A program made the translations under genes and the position numbers. The notes under the pieces were generated by a model. It had not been told where the DNA came from and did not search any database. It was given only the letters and a program-made list of their open reading frames with translations. From Tatumella sp. JGM91 (GTDB lineage: Bacteria > Pseudomonadota > Gammaproteobacteria > Enterobacterales > Enterobacteriaceae), in contig NZ_JAERJP010000001.1 of the NCBI RefSeq assembly GCF_018257575.1, positions 186,001 to 250,000 on the forward strand: DNA of 64,000 nucleotides, given 5' to 3'. Below, one piece after another: positions 28,744 through 38,074 of the stretch (positions within the stretch are counted from its first letter, which is position 1; each line of letters starts with the position of its first letter).

Positions 28744-30936
28744 ATGGTTCTGACACCCGCAATAAAATTACAAATTGGTGAATGGTATAAGCAACTGCAG
28801 GCGCAGGTGGAGGACTTTGTCCCGCGTCCGCCTCAGCGGCAGATGATTGCCGAGGTCGCCAAAACCTTGTCGGGTGAGGCCGGACGTCATCTGGCGATTG
28901 AAGCCCCGACCGGGGTGGGGAAAACGTTGTCGTATCTGATCCCCGGTATTGCCATCGCCCGTTCGTCAGAAAAGAAACTGGTGATCAGTACCGCGAATGT
29001 GGCACTGCAGGATCAGATTTTTGATAAAGATTTACCATTACTCAAAAAATTCATTCCTGACCTGGCGTTTACCGCGGCTTTCGGTCGCCGTCGTTATGTG
29101 TGTCCGCGTAATCTTTATTTTATAAGTGACCAGCAGGATACTCAGGGAGATCTGCTGTACTGGCTGGATGAATCCGCCGGTCAGATAGCAAAAGTCTCAG
29201 GAGAACAGCAACAGCGGGAAGAGAAAATAGCGTCCGGGCTGGAGAAGTCCCTGGCCAGTGGCGCATGGGATGGATTGCGTGATCATTGCAGTGAGCAAAT
29301 TGATGATCAGCTGTGGCAGAAAATTTCGACGGATAAAACCAGTTGTCTTGCGCACCACTGTCAGTGGTACCGGGAATGTCCGTTTTTTCTTGCCCGCCGG
29401 GAAATCGAACATTCAGAAGTCATTGTGGCTAATCATGCACTGGTGATGGCTGCACTCGAGACTGACACGGTGTTGCCCCCGGCCAAAGAGATGCTGCTGG
29501 TGATTGATGAAGGACATCATTTGCCGGATGTTGCGCGGGATGCCCTGGAGATGAGCAGTGATATCTCCCCGGCCGGTACCGGCCTGCAACTGGATTTGTT
29601 TACTAAACTGATAGAAACGCTCCGCAGCTGGTTTACCTTTAAGTCGCCGCCGCCGCTGGCTAATCCGCAACGGCTGGGTGAGCATTGTGCCACGGTGCAG
29701 CAACTGATCGTGGAACTGGTGGCGGGTATATCGCCACTGCTGCCGGAACAGGGCCAGACAGCCTGTGAATACCGTTTTGTGATGGGAAAGTTACCGGCAG
29801 ACACCGAACAATGCTGCCAGCGATTGTTTAAACTGTGTGACGCATTACGCGGGCTGTGTGAGGGTCTGATCACTCTGCTGGGAGAAATGACCGGAAAAGA
29901 GAATATGGTACGTATTCATCGCGGGCTGTTACAGCTTAACCGCTTTCTCGGCTGGTTCGAATCGCTGAGTAAGCTATGGTGGCTGGCGGGTATGCAACAG
30001 CTCTCGGGCGCACCGGTCTCCAAATGGCTGACCACTGACTGGCAGGAAGGTAAGCGTCATTTATGGTTTCATTGTGCAGGGATCCGGGTCAGCGATCAGC
30101 TGGAAAAATTGTTATGGCGGAAAGTCCCCCACGTGATCCTGACATCCGCAACGTTACGTTCCCTGAACAGCTTCCGGCGTCTCAGTGAGATGTCCGGGCT
30201 GAATAACGCAGCAGAGGACCGTTTTGTCGCACTGGACTCACCTTTTGACCATGTGCGGCAGGGGAAACTGGTGATCCCTGAAATGCAATATGAACCGCAG
30301 CTTGCACAGGAGGCGTTGCATATTGCTGAGATGGCCCGTTATTTTCGTCAGCAGGTAACCGAAAAAAAACATACGGGGAGCCTGGTTTTATTTTCCAGTG
30401 GCCGGGCGTTGCAGCTTTTTCTGGCTGAAGTGGCCGATTTACGTCTGATGCTATTGGTACAGGGCGATCAGCCGCGCTCAAGGTTAATTGCGATCCATCG
30501 TCAGCGGGTAAAAGCAGGACAGCAGAGTGTGCTGGTGGGGCTGCAATCATTTTCTGAGGGGCTGGATCTGAAAGGCGAACTATTAACTCAGGTGCATATT
30601 CACAAAATCTCATTTCCGCCTGTCGACAGTCCGGTCATAGTCACCGAAGGTGAATGGCTGAAAAGCCAGAAACGTTATCCGTTTGAAATTCAGAGTCTGC
30701 CCAGTGCATCCTTTACCCTTATTCAGCAGGTAGGAAGACTAATACGCAGCCATCAGTGTTCAGGCGAAGTCATTATTTATGATCGCCGGCTGCTAAGTAA
30801 AGCGTATGGCAGTCGTTTACTCTCAGCGTTACCGGTATTTGCTATCGAACAGCCGGTGATTCCGCCGCCGGATAACAGTAAAAAAGCCACCGCCAGCACC
30901 GGTAAGAAAACCGTAAAGCGCCGGACCCGGCGTTAA
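28744..30936 (+). CDS. dinG: ATP-dependent DNA helicase DinG
   Basis: DinG is an XPD-like 5'-3' helicase with a 4Fe-4S cluster that resolves R-loops and other structures. The 730-residue product (E. coli 716) shows Walker A EAPTGVGKT at 53-61, four cluster cysteines (YVCPRN, then SCLAHHCQWYRECPFF), the DEGHH box, SATLRSLNS, and QQVGRLIRSH. The C-terminus is a basic Lys/Arg tail. An in-frame ATG at 28744 agrees with the E. coli N-terminus. It is preceded by a LexA box and followed 54 bp later by ybiB, as in E. coli. Confidence 0.96.
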   Translation: MVLTPAIKLQIGEWYKQLQAQVEDFVPRPPQRQMIAEVAKTLSGEAGRHLAIEAPTGVGKTLSYLIPGIAIARSSEKKLVISTANVALQDQIFDKDLPLLKKFIPDLAFTAAFGRRRYVCPRNLYFISDQQDTQGDLLYWLDESAGQIAKVSGEQQQREEKIASGLEKSLASGAWDGLRDHCSEQIDDQLWQKISTDKTSCLAHHCQWYRECPFFLARREIEHSEVIVANHALVMAALETDTVLPPAKEMLLVIDEGHHLPDVARDALEMSSDISPAGTGLQLDLFTKLIETLRSWFTFKSPPPLANPQRLGEHCATVQQLIVELVAGISPLLPEQGQTACEYRFVMGKLPADTEQCCQRLFKLCDALRGLCEGLITLLGEMTGKENMVRIHRGLLQLNRFLGWFESLSKLWWLAGMQQLSGAPVSKWLTTDWQEGKRHLWFHCAGIRVSDQLEKLLWRKVPHVILTSATLRSLNSFRRLSEMSGLNNAAEDRFVALDSPFDHVRQGKLVIPEMQYEPQLAQEALHIAEMARYFRQQVTEKKHTGSLVLFSSGRALQLFLAEVADLRLMLLVQGDQPRSRLIAIHRQRVKAGQQSVLVGLQSFSEGLDLKGELLTQVHIHKISFPPVDSPVIVTEGEWLKSQKRYPFEIQSLPSASFTLIQQVGRLIRSHQCSGEVIIYDRRLLSKAYGSRLLSALPVFAIEQPVIPPPDNSKKATASTGKKTVKRRTRR

Positions 30937-30990
30937 TACACTGGCTGACTATTAATGACAGGGCCGACGGCCTGCAGACAGGAAATCAGC

Positions 30991-31956
30991 ATGGATATTA
31001 TCCGGATAGTAAAAGAGATCGGGCGCGGAAAAAATCATGCGCGCGATCTGGACCAGCAGACAGCTTATCAGTTGTACCAGGCGATGCTTGATGACCAGCT
31101 TGATCCGCTGACACTGGGCGCGGTATTAATCGCGCTACGTATTAAAGGGGAAAGTGACACTGAAATGCTGGGCTTTTATCGTGCACTCCAGCAGAAACTA
31201 CCACAGTTGCAGGTTCCCGCGGGTCTGCCGTTACCGGTGGTAATCCCCAGCTATAATGGTGCTCGTCGCCAGGGAAACCTGACACCACTGCTGGCATTAT
31301 TACTGCAGAAAATCGGTTTCCCGGTATTTGTTCATGGGATTGATCATGATCCTACCCGCATCACCAGTGAAGCCGTTTTTGCCGCACTGGGTATTTTCCC
31401 GGTGAGTATTGCGCAGGCACAACAACAGCTTAATCAGGGGCATCTGGCGTTTATTACCATCGACCAATGGTGTCCGGCGTTAGCCAGGCAACTGGCCCTG
31501 CGCTGGCAGCTGGGTTTACGTAACAGTGCCCATTCCCTGGCGAAACTGGCCAGTCCGTTTGCCGATGATGCTGCACTACGCTTATCTGCAGTATCTCACC
31601 CGGAATATGTTCCTAAAGTCGCGACCTTTTTCCGCCAGACCGGCGCGCCTGCATTATTATTAAATGGCTGTGAAGGGGAGGTCTACGCCAATCCGCAGCG
31701 CGGGCCGGCCATTTATCAGGTCACCGGCGGGGACGGTGAGCCACTGCTACTGACTGAACGGCAGCCTGAAGCGGCCGCCAGGCTGCCTGATTCAAAATCT
31801 GCAGCGGATACAGCCCGCTGGACGCAGGACGTGCTGGAACAGTCGATTCCGGTGCCTCAGCCGTTACGGCTGCAGGTTGCCTGTTGTCTGGTTGCCAGCG
31901 GCCGTTGTGCAACGGTCGATCAGGGACTGAGACAATTGCAGGCGTTGGGATACTGA
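30991..31956 (+). CDS. ybiB: YbiB, TrpD2-like nucleic-acid-binding protein
   Basis: YbiB resembles anthranilate phosphoribosyltransferase (TrpD) in fold but binds nucleic acid and lacks known PRT activity; E. coli YbiB belongs to the LexA regulon with dinG. The start at 30991 gives 321 residues and matches MDxxxIxKEIGRGKNHARDL of the E. coli protein. Other conserved parts are ALRIKGE, IPSYNGARRQGNLTPL, GVRNSAH-type GLRNSAHSLAKLA and EGEVYANPQR. The frame is open to 30955. It is probably transcribed with dinG. Confidence 0.93.
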   Translation: MDIIRIVKEIGRGKNHARDLDQQTAYQLYQAMLDDQLDPLTLGAVLIALRIKGESDTEMLGFYRALQQKLPQLQVPAGLPLPVVIPSYNGARRQGNLTPLLALLLQKIGFPVFVHGIDHDPTRITSEAVFAALGIFPVSIAQAQQQLNQGHLAFITIDQWCPALARQLALRWQLGLRNSAHSLAKLASPFADDAALRLSAVSHPEYVPKVATFFRQTGAPALLLNGCEGEVYANPQRGPAIYQVTGGDGEPLLLTERQPEAAARLPDSKSAADTARWTQDVLEQSIPVPQPLRLQVACCLVASGRCATVDQGLRQLQALGY

Positions 31957-32050
31957 ATATTCCCTGACTGTTTATATTAATCAGAGATTGCGGCTTTATT
32001 TTTTATGCCAGGGTGGGTAAGTTACACGCTGGTTTTTCCTGTGACTATTT

Positions 32051-32980
32051 ATGAAAAAAACAATACTCAAACAATCATTGCATCCGCGGAATCGCTATCA
32101 GGGTAGTTATGACCTTGAACGCCTGTCTGCCATCAACCCGCATCTGAGTGACTGGTTAATCACCACACCTGACGGCCGGCGGTCAGTTAATTTTTCCGAG
32201 CCAAAAGCGGTCAGAGCATTAAATCAGGCCTTGCTGAAACAGTATTATGATCTGAACTGGCAATTATCTGACGGATTTCTTTGCCCGCCAGTCCCCGGAC
32301 GGGCCGATTATCTGCATTATATTGCTGACTTATTGTCTGAGGATATACAGGGTCCGGTGCAGGGGGCCGCTGATGTTCTGGACATTGGCTGTGGTGCCAA
32401 TTGTATTTATCCGTTAATTGGTTATGCGGAATATGGCTGGCGTTTTACCGGTACGGATATTCATCCGGCTTCCGTCACTGCAGCCAATGCGATTGTGGCC
32501 GCAAACCCCGGATTACAGCAGGCAATACGTATCAGGTTACAGAAAAATCCGGCGGCGATATTTAACGGTATTTTGCGTAAAACTGATTTTTACCATCTGA
32601 CCATTTGTAATCCGCCGTTCCACAGTTCAGCAGAAGATGCGCAGCAGGGCAGCGCGCGAAAAATCCGTAACCTGGGTATCGACAAACGCAGCCCGCTCAA
32701 CTTTGCCGGACAGCATAATGAATTATGGTGCTCGGGGGGGGAACGCGGTTTTATTACCCGGATGATCCATGAAAGTGTGATATTTGCCGGGCAGGCTGGC
32801 TGGTTCACTAGCCTGGTATCGAAGAAAGAGAATCTGTTGCCACTGACCAGTTTACTGCGGAGTTGTGGTGCTGCACAGATCAGAATCCTGGAAATGGGAC
32901 AGGGGCAGAAACAAAGCCGGATACTGGCGTGGAGTTTTCATCAGGAAGATCAGCGACGTAAATTATTACGCCGCCGTTAG
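32051..32980 (+). CDS. rlmF: 23S rRNA (adenine(1618)-N(6))-methyltransferase
   Basis: RlmF methylates A1618 of 23S rRNA. The 309-residue product has the N-terminal LHPRNRYQGSYD, SAM motif I LDIGCGANCIYP near residue 112, and the N6-adenine motif NPPFHSS near 189. Length agrees with E. coli RlmF/YbiN (308). No convincing Shine-Dalgarno precedes the ATG at 32051. It lies upstream of convergent dps. Confidence 0.95.
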   Translation: MKKTILKQSLHPRNRYQGSYDLERLSAINPHLSDWLITTPDGRRSVNFSEPKAVRALNQALLKQYYDLNWQLSDGFLCPPVPGRADYLHYIADLLSEDIQGPVQGAADVLDIGCGANCIYPLIGYAEYGWRFTGTDIHPASVTAANAIVAANPGLQQAIRIRLQKNPAAIFNGILRKTDFYHLTICNPPFHSSAEDAQQGSARKIRNLGIDKRSPLNFAGQHNELWCSGGERGFITRMIHESVIFAGQAGWFTSLVSKKENLLPLTSLLRSCGAAQIRILEMGQGQKQSRILAWSFHQEDQRRKLLRRR

Positions 32981-33042
32981 CCGAAGACGCAGATATCTCC
33001 GCCGTAAGCAGGGATATCTGCCGGTTATCACCGGTGGCCGGA

Positions 33043-33546
33043 TTATTCAATATTCGCTTCAATAAACCACAGGAATTTATCCAGATCCCGCGACGCGGCG
33101 GTGAAGATATCTGCACTGTCTTCATCCGGAACTTCATCGATGGCTTTACGAACATCGTTAGCGACCAGCCCGTAACGTTCCGCCAGCGCGACCAGGTGTT
33201 CCTGCACTGTATGAATATTCAACGGATAGGCTTTCAGCGGAGATGCATCGTTAACCACCTGAGTGGTTCCTAATGCCACACCGCCCAGCTGAACGATACG
33301 TTCGGCAACCGTATCCTGATGGTCAGTAATTGCCGTCCGGAAGCCATCCAGCATTTCGTGGACTGCGATAAAGTTGGCGCCACGCATATTCCAGTGGGCC
33401 TGTTTGGTGATTAGCGAGAGATCAATTAACTCAACGACCACGCGGCTCAGAACTTTAATGGCAGCCTTTTTATCTTTTTCGGCTACATCATTGCGGGTAT
33501 AGATCAGATCAGAAGCCTTAGTTTTTACCAGTTTTGCGGTACTCAT
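33043..33546 (-). CDS. dps: DNA starvation/stationary phase protection protein Dps
   Basis: Dps forms a ferritin-like dodecamer that oxidises iron with H2O2 and binds the nucleoid. The product is 167 residues, the E. coli length. The ferroxidase site lies in KQAHWNMRG with the later DxxxE in [15 protein letters not shown], and the lysine-rich N-terminus ([12 protein letters not shown]) can bind DNA. GAGGAAAT precedes the ATG. A sigma-S-like -10 lies upstream. dps-rhtA-ompX are in the E. coli order. Confidence 0.97.
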   Translation of the reverse strand: MSTAKLVKTKASDLIYTRNDVAEKDKKAAIKVLSRVVVELIDLSLITKQAHWNMRGANFIAVHEMLDGFRTAITDHQDTVAERIVQLGGVALGTTQVVNDASPLKAYPLNIHTVQEHLVALAERYGLVANDVRKAIDEVPDEDSADIFTAASRDLDKFLWFIEANIE

Positions 33547-33602
33547 TTAGTGATTTCCTCTGTCAGTTGATCTTGTATTACAGATCTCTTTAACACGGAA
33601 AT

Positions 33603-33612
33603 AAGTATAGCA
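33603..33612 (-). promoter_or_regulatory. Probable dps promoter -10 (sigma-S type)
   Basis: On the minus strand TGCTATACTTA (TATACT at 33609-33604) matches the extended sigma-S/sigma-70 -10 form CTATACT and lies about 60 bp before the dps start, as in stationary-phase-induced E. coli dps. No clear -35 is seen. Confidence 0.5.
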
Positions 33613-33719
33613 ACGGTGTCATATTTTGCACGGCAGATACACCAATCGGTGTGATTGAGATTACCAATCCCCTGATATCTCAGGGGGTGGCGAGGGGATA
33701 ATGCAGCAAGGAAACAGGC

Positions 33720-34619
33720 TCAGGAGGATTTAACTTTAATACGGCGGATCTTATTTTTTGGCGGTTGCATTGTCAGGGTGGAGCCTGCTGAAGCAACAAT
33801 AATGGCTGTTAATCCCAGCCACTGAGGCAGGGTCAGCATTTCACTAAGGAATATCATTCCTGATATTGCCGCGACTACGGGTTCCATACTCATCAGGGTA
33901 CCGAATAAACGCGCGGGCAGGCGCGTCAGGGCCATCATTTCCAGAGAGTAGGGGATGGCATTTGATAATAATGCCACCAGCAGGGCCAGCGGGATGATTT
34001 CCCAATGCCAGATACCACTGTCAGCAAATGTTACGCCAATCGGTACATATACTACTGAGGCGATCAGAGAACCGACAGCCACGGTTGCCGGGCCATGCTC
34101 TGCACCGGCTTTTCTGCCAAATATAATATAGATTGCCCAGCAGGCACCTGCACAGAGGGCGAGTACTGCGCCAAGAGGATCGATATCTGACAGGCTGTCT
34201 CCCAGAGGCATCAGTAGCCCCAGGCCGGTAACTGTGACAATAATCCAGATAAAGTCAGGGATACGGCGTGAGTTTGCCAGTGCCAGAGTCAGAGGCCCTA
34301 AGAATTCCAGGGCGACACCAATGCCAAGCGGGATGGTTCGCAGGGCAAGATAGAACAGCATATTCATTCCCCCCAGCGCCAGCCCGTAGAAAATAAGCGG
34401 TCTGCGTTGTTCTTTTGTAAAGGTCAAACGCCAGGGTTTGAAAATACACCATAACATGAGGGTGGACAGGCCAAGTCGTAAAGCGGCAACTCCGGTGGCA
34501 CCGGCCATAGGAAACAGGTGCTTAGCCAGTGAGGCCGCACCCTGTAACGAGATCATGGCAACCAGTAACAGCATCACAGGAAACCACAGGCTGGCGTTTT
34601 TTTTATCGGCAATGAACAT
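33720..34619 (-). CDS. rhtA: Threonine/homoserine exporter RhtA
   Basis: RhtA is an inner membrane exporter of the DMT/EamA family that exports threonine, homoserine and other amino acids. The 299-residue product has ten hydrophobic segments and two EamA halves. It follows E. coli RhtA (295) with ASLAKHLFP, FYGLALGGMN, GACWAIYIIFG and TRLPARLFGTLMSMEP. It is encoded between dps and ompX on the same strand as dps. The Shine-Dalgarno is weak. Confidence 0.94.
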   Translation of the reverse strand: MFIADKKNASLWFPVMLLLVAMISLQGAASLAKHLFPMAGATGVAALRLGLSTLMLWCIFKPWRLTFTKEQRRPLIFYGLALGGMNMLFYLALRTIPLGIGVALEFLGPLTLALANSRRIPDFIWIIVTVTGLGLLMPLGDSLSDIDPLGAVLALCAGACWAIYIIFGRKAGAEHGPATVAVGSLIASVVYVPIGVTFADSGIWHWEIIPLALLVALLSNAIPYSLEMMALTRLPARLFGTLMSMEPVVAAISGMIFLSEMLTLPQWLGLTAIIVASAGSTLTMQPPKNKIRRIKVKSS

Positions 34620-34983
34620 TTCGTGCTATTCCGGCATCAGAAAGATTAATTTGTGGCGGAGTTTAGCTGATTGTATAAATTAACTCATCAGGCGGGTAAA
34701 ATTAATACGATCGATGGTTGTTTTTTAAGCGGTGAATCTTTTTAAATGTAAAGAAATGTCCTGTTATTTTAAGAATATCCTTAAAGATTTGTCCTGAGCA
34801 CAAAAAAATTACGCAGAGATTACAGGAGTAATCTAAAATAAAATCAGTGCATTACAGTTGACTGGTAACTTTCTGTTACACCAAACAATCTGTTAGACAA
34901 TAAAATATCGGCAGAGTTTCTTGCTGGTTTTTGTTATATTTTCCCCGTTGTCAGGAAAAAGTCGTTTCACATTTGAGGTGATT
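34620..34983. other. AT-rich ompX/rhtA divergent control region
   Basis: No gene seen. The region is A/T-rich and must hold the divergent rhtA and ompX promoters and a long ompX leader. GAGGTGATT just before the ATG is the ribosome site. Porin mRNA leaders of this type are common sRNA targets, but I identify no specific site. Confidence 0.5.
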
Positions 34984-35496
34984 ATGAAAAAAATTGCATG
35001 TCTTTCAGCATTAGCTTGCGTACTGGCAGTATCTGCCGGTTCTGCAATGGCACAGAGCACCGTTAGCGCAGGTTACGCACAGAGTGACTACCAGGGCGTA
35101 CTGAACAAAGCTAATGGTTTCAACCTGAAATATCGCTACGAAGATGGTTCTAACCCGCTGGGTTGGATCGGATCTTTCACCTACACTGAAAAAGACCGTA
35201 CTATTGATGGTTATTACCAGAAAGGTCAGTACTACGGCTTCACTGGTGGTCCTGCTTACCGTCTGAACGACTGGGTCAGCATCTACGGTGTTGTCGGTAT
35301 CGGTTTCGGTAAATACCAGCTGAACGACCAGACTGCTTACAACAAGAAAGATAGCAGCGATGTTGGTTTCTCTTATGGTGCAGGCCTGCAGTTTAACCCA
35401 ATCGAAAACGTTGCAGTTGACGTTGGTTACGAGCAGAGCCGTATCCGCAGCGTCGACGTTGGTACCTGGATCACTGGTATCGGCTACAGCTTCTAA
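34984..35496 (+). CDS. ompX: Outer membrane protein OmpX
   Basis: OmpX is an eight-stranded outer-membrane barrel of the Ail/Lom family. The 170-residue precursor (E. coli 171) begins MKKIACLSALACVLAV with a signal peptide cut after AMA. It has SAGYAQSDYQG, LKYRYEDGSNPLG and the terminal VGTWITGIGYSF, whose final Phe is the BAM signal. The frame is open to 34921, but the start at 34984 with GAGGTG is clear. Codon use is strongly biased to preferred codons, indicating high expression. Confidence 0.97.
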   Translation: MKKIACLSALACVLAVSAGSAMAQSTVSAGYAQSDYQGVLNKANGFNLKYRYEDGSNPLGWIGSFTYTEKDRTIDGYYQKGQYYGFTGGPAYRLNDWVSIYGVVGIGFGKYQLNDQTAYNKKDSSDVGFSYGAGLQFNPIENVAVDVGYEQSRIRSVDVGTWITGIGYSF

Positions 35497-35518
35497 GTTT
35501 ACTTAGACTGTCCTGTAG

Positions 35519-35547
35519 AAAAAACGGCCCCCGCGGCCGTTTTTTTA
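35519..35547 (+). terminator. Rho-independent terminator after ompX
   Basis: ACGGCC and GGCCGT pair around CCCGC and are followed by seven T residues. The stem is extended by A/T pairs. Confidence 0.88.
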
Positions 35548-35783
35548 TGCCTTTGTTTCAGTGATGGCCTTGCTGCACATTCTGTTAGTCTGTATCTCTC
35601 CGCTCTGAAAAATGATGGTGCCAGGCACAGATCTTCCGTTGCACCTTCTGTCCGGAACCTCCCTGCGTTGGCAGTCAAACGGGTTACTGAACCATGCACC
35701 TTAACGGGCAAACAACAGCAACGGTTCCATTGTATGCATCGGCAGTCTGAACTTTACCGGCAGAGCATTCTCTGAGCGTAAAT

Positions 35784-36017
35784 TTACAGGATTTTTACCG
35801 GAATAGGATGCAGGTGACGGAAACGGCTGGCAGGTAATGGCAGCAATGTCTGTTGTCTGGTTTTTTTAAACTGCTGAAACAACATATTCAGTAACAATAA
35901 CCGCAGGCTGAAGGGCGAACGTAAATATATGCATTTCAGCCACTGATAACTGTGACGATTAACAGAGGCCAAAGATAGCTGGTGCTTACAGATGCCGCAG
36001 GTTACTGATTTTTTCAT
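35784..36017 (-). CDS. MntS-like small protein with N-terminal CxxC extension
   Basis: The 77-codon frame starts at ATG 36015-36017 behind AGGAGAAG. Residues about 26-52 (WLKCIYLR, SPFSLRLLLLNMLF) align with the core of E. coli MntS (FKRCMRVF, SPFKVRLMLLSMLC), a 42-residue protein that raises usable manganese by inhibiting export. This protein has about 20 additional N-terminal residues with a CGIC motif (C7, C10) and a longer basic tail. It is divergent from mntR, exactly as mntS is in E. coli, with an MntR-type palindrome between. Homology is by position plus a short motif, so moderate. Between ompX and this gene (35548-35783) nothing else was recognised. Confidence 0.68.
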   Translation of the reverse strand: MKKSVTCGICKHQLSLASVNRHSYQWLKCIYLRSPFSLRLLLLNMLFQQFKKTRQQTLLPLPASRFRHLHPIPVKIL

Positions 36018-36107
36018 GGCTGCTTCTCCTCTGCCTAAGACTGCCGGTTGGTACAGCACGACACACTGGCTGGCGAACAATAACCATACCTTCTGTGTCT
36101 GCAGTAA

Positions 36108-36127
36108 GATATAGCATTTGCTATATC
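36108..36127. promoter_or_regulatory. MntR operator palindrome
   Basis: GATATAGCATTTGCTATATC consists of two perfect 9-bp arms (GATATAGCA / TGCTATATC) around TT. It resembles the MntR operator with ATAGC and GCTAT half-sites. It lies 90 bp upstream of the MntS-like gene and 115 bp upstream of mntR, so it can control mntS and possibly mntR by Mn2+-MntR. Confidence 0.85.
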
Positions 36128-36154
36128 ATTTAGCCATGGCTATTGATGAAAAAT

Positions 36155-36182
36155 TTGAGCTTCTGTGCAGCTGGTTTACAAT
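36155..36182 (+). promoter_or_regulatory. Probable mntR promoter
   Basis: TTGAGC (36155-36160) and TACAAT (36177-36182) with a 16-bp spacer match sigma-70 elements at 4 of 6 and 5 of 6. The element lies 60 bp before mntR, outside the MntR palindrome. Confidence 0.5.
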
Positions 36183-36241
36183 ACCGGACAGATTGCCGGT
36201 TTCTGCCCACGGAACTGGCAAGATTATAATGAGGAAGTTTA

Positions 36242-36709
36242 ATGAACCGTCGAGCAAATAATGTCAGTTCCCTGCCGGGGGCAATTAAAGATGTCGAGGA
36301 TCATGCCGAAGGGTTTCGGCAGGTCAGGGAAGCACATCGCAGGGAATTAATTGATGATTATGTTGAGCTGATATCCGACCTGATTCATGAATTTGGTGAA
36401 GCAAGGCAGGTTGATATGGCAGCGAGGCTGGGTGTCTCTCAGCCGACGGTTGCTAAGATGCTGAAGAAACTGGCGGCTAGCGGACTGGTAGAGCAGGTAC
36501 CTTATCGCGGGGTATTTCTGACAGCAGAAGGGGAAACTCTGGCAGAACAAAGCAGGGAACGGCACCATATTGTCGAAGCTTTTTTACTGACATTAGGCGT
36601 CAGCCCGGATACTGCCCACCGTGATGCTGAAGGTATTGAACATCATGTCAGTGAAGAAACACTGGCGATATTTAAAGCGTTTAACCAGCAATATCAGTCA
36701 GAAAAATAA
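36242..36709 (+). CDS. mntR: Manganese-dependent transcriptional regulator MntR
   Basis: MntR is a DtxR-family repressor that, bound to Mn2+, represses mntH and mntS and activates mntP. The 155-residue product (E. coli 155) has a winged helix with [18 protein letters not shown] around 61-78 and dimer/metal-site residues in [10 protein letters not shown] and [17 protein letters not shown] precedes the ATG. It is divergent from the MntS-like gene and followed by a terminator. Confidence 0.95.
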   Translation: MNRRANNVSSLPGAIKDVEDHAEGFRQVREAHRRELIDDYVELISDLIHEFGEARQVDMAARLGVSQPTVAKMLKKLAASGLVEQVPYRGVFLTAEGETLAEQSRERHHIVEAFLLTLGVSPDTAHRDAEGIEHHVSEETLAIFKAFNQQYQSEK

Positions 36710-36752
36710 ATTATCTGGCAGTGTGCAGGATCTCCGATAGCAATCACTTAAG

Positions 36753-36784
36753 ACAACCCGCGGTGACGTGTGGTTGTTTTTTTT
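36753..36784 (+). terminator. Rho-independent terminator after mntR
   Basis: ACAACC (36753-36758) and GGTTGT (36772-36777) pair, with partial pairing inside, and are followed by a run of T residues to 36784. Confidence 0.75.
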
Positions 36785-37405
36785 GTCCTCAGATAACAGC
36801 CAACAGATTACTTTTTCAGTTGTTGCTATAAACTTCCTGAGAAGCCTGCTGTCAGTTCGGATTATTTTTATATCCGGCTGAAAACATAATATTTTTCTGT
36901 ATATATTCTGTGATATTTAATCTCAGGAAGAAACGGCACTATTCCTTTGCCTGTAGTGACGCAAACGATTCAACAAAACCATTAACCACTCAGCGAGAGT
37001 CTGTATGTGGCATAATAAGCTTACAGCCCGGAAGGTTATCTGTCTGAATTTTGATTAGTTGTATTGGTAATGCGTTGCAATATCAGGTACAAAATTCAGC
37101 TTCAATTGTCATGTTATGATTAGAAAAGAAGATTTAAGTAATTAATGTCTGCGGAATGTAATGTCCGCCGTTATCATTTTCTATAAGAGTTATCTTGCTT
37201 ACGGGGTTATGCTAAGAGGGAGTACCGGAGAGCTGGTTATCTGCAGCACTGTTAAATGAGCGTTAATTTTTATTCAGCCTGTAACCGATAATGCTAAATT
37301 TAAAATTTAAATTTTATAATCAGTATTCGGCTATTTATTTTTTTATTTAAATTAGGTAACCTCAGCTCCACAGTTATTTGTACCCGGATAAGCAAGGAAA
37401 ATATG
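36785..37405. other. 620-bp AT-rich leader of the hns-like gene
   Basis: No gene recognised; only very short frames occur. The sequence is A/T-rich with tracts such as AAATTTAAAATTTAAATTTT near 37296-37315, typical of intrinsically curved DNA and H-NS binding. A TATAAT at 37315-37320 may be the -10 of the hns-like gene. A long curved leader fits autoregulated hns-type genes; it could also hide a small RNA. Confidence 0.5.
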
Positions 37406-37804
37406 ATGAGTGATGCATTTAAAGTTCTCAATAACATTCGTACTCTGCGTGCGCAGGCCCGTGACCTGGCATTAAGTGATCTGGAAGAAGTTCTGGAAAA
37501 ACTGACTGTTGTTGTTAATGAACGTCGCGAAGAAATTGAAGCTGAACAAGCTCAGAATCGTGAGAAAGAAGAAAAACTGACTAAGTACCGTGAAATGTTG
37601 CTGGCCGACGGTATTGACCCTAACGAATTACTGGGTTCAATTGAGGTGAGCAAAAAACGTGTAAAACGCGCCCCGCGTCCTGCTAAATATAAATACACCG
37701 ATGAAAACGGTGAAACTAAATCATGGACCGGCCAGGGCCGTACACCAGCCGCGATCAAAAAAGCGCTGGACGAAGGTAAAAGCCTGGACGATTTCCTGAT
37801 CTAA
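37406..37804 (+). CDS. H-NS/StpA-family nucleoid protein
   Basis: The 132-residue protein has the H-NS N-terminal oligomerisation domain ([21 protein letters not shown], coiled coil to about residue 65), a basic linker ([15 protein letters not shown]) and the DNA-binding core TWTGQGRTP-type [16 protein letters not shown]. The end GKSLDDFLI, without further residues, is StpA-like, while the N-terminal half is H-NS-like. AAGGA suits ATG 37406 better than the ATG at 37403. It is inserted between mntR and ybiT, where E. coli has no hns-type gene, so it is probably a paralogue. Confidence 0.9.
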   Translation: MSDAFKVLNNIRTLRAQARDLALSDLEEVLEKLTVVVNERREEIEAEQAQNREKEEKLTKYREMLLADGIDPNELLGSIEVSKKRVKRAPRPAKYKYTDENGETKSWTGQGRTPAAIKKALDEGKSLDDFLI

Positions 37805-37832
37805 TCAGGTGCAAACTCCTTGTTAGTGGGAG

Positions 37833-37862
37833 AGCCAGTGACATTCTGTTACTGGCTTTTTT
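37833..37862 (+). terminator. Rho-independent terminator after the hns-like gene
   Basis: AGCCAGT and ACTGGCT pair (37833-37857 region) and are followed by TTTTTTGCTTTT. Confidence 0.88.
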
Positions 37863-38074
37863 GCTTTTATCAGTCACGTGATTAAGACGCAGTACAGGCC
37901 AGAGCAGACAACTGACATAAAATCCGTCGGTTATTGTTTCAGTTACTTTTAGCAAATGGTACTGTCTGCTGTTATATAAGATCACTGAATCTCGCTGTGT
38001 CAGAAAGTACAGCAACCGTCTGGCTTTCTGAACCACAATTTTTCCTGAATCCGATTTATCTATAAGGCTATCCC

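Noticed and set aside
33034-33273. 79-codon forward frame opposite dps
   Set aside because: Shadow of the dps coding sequence with no independent start signal.
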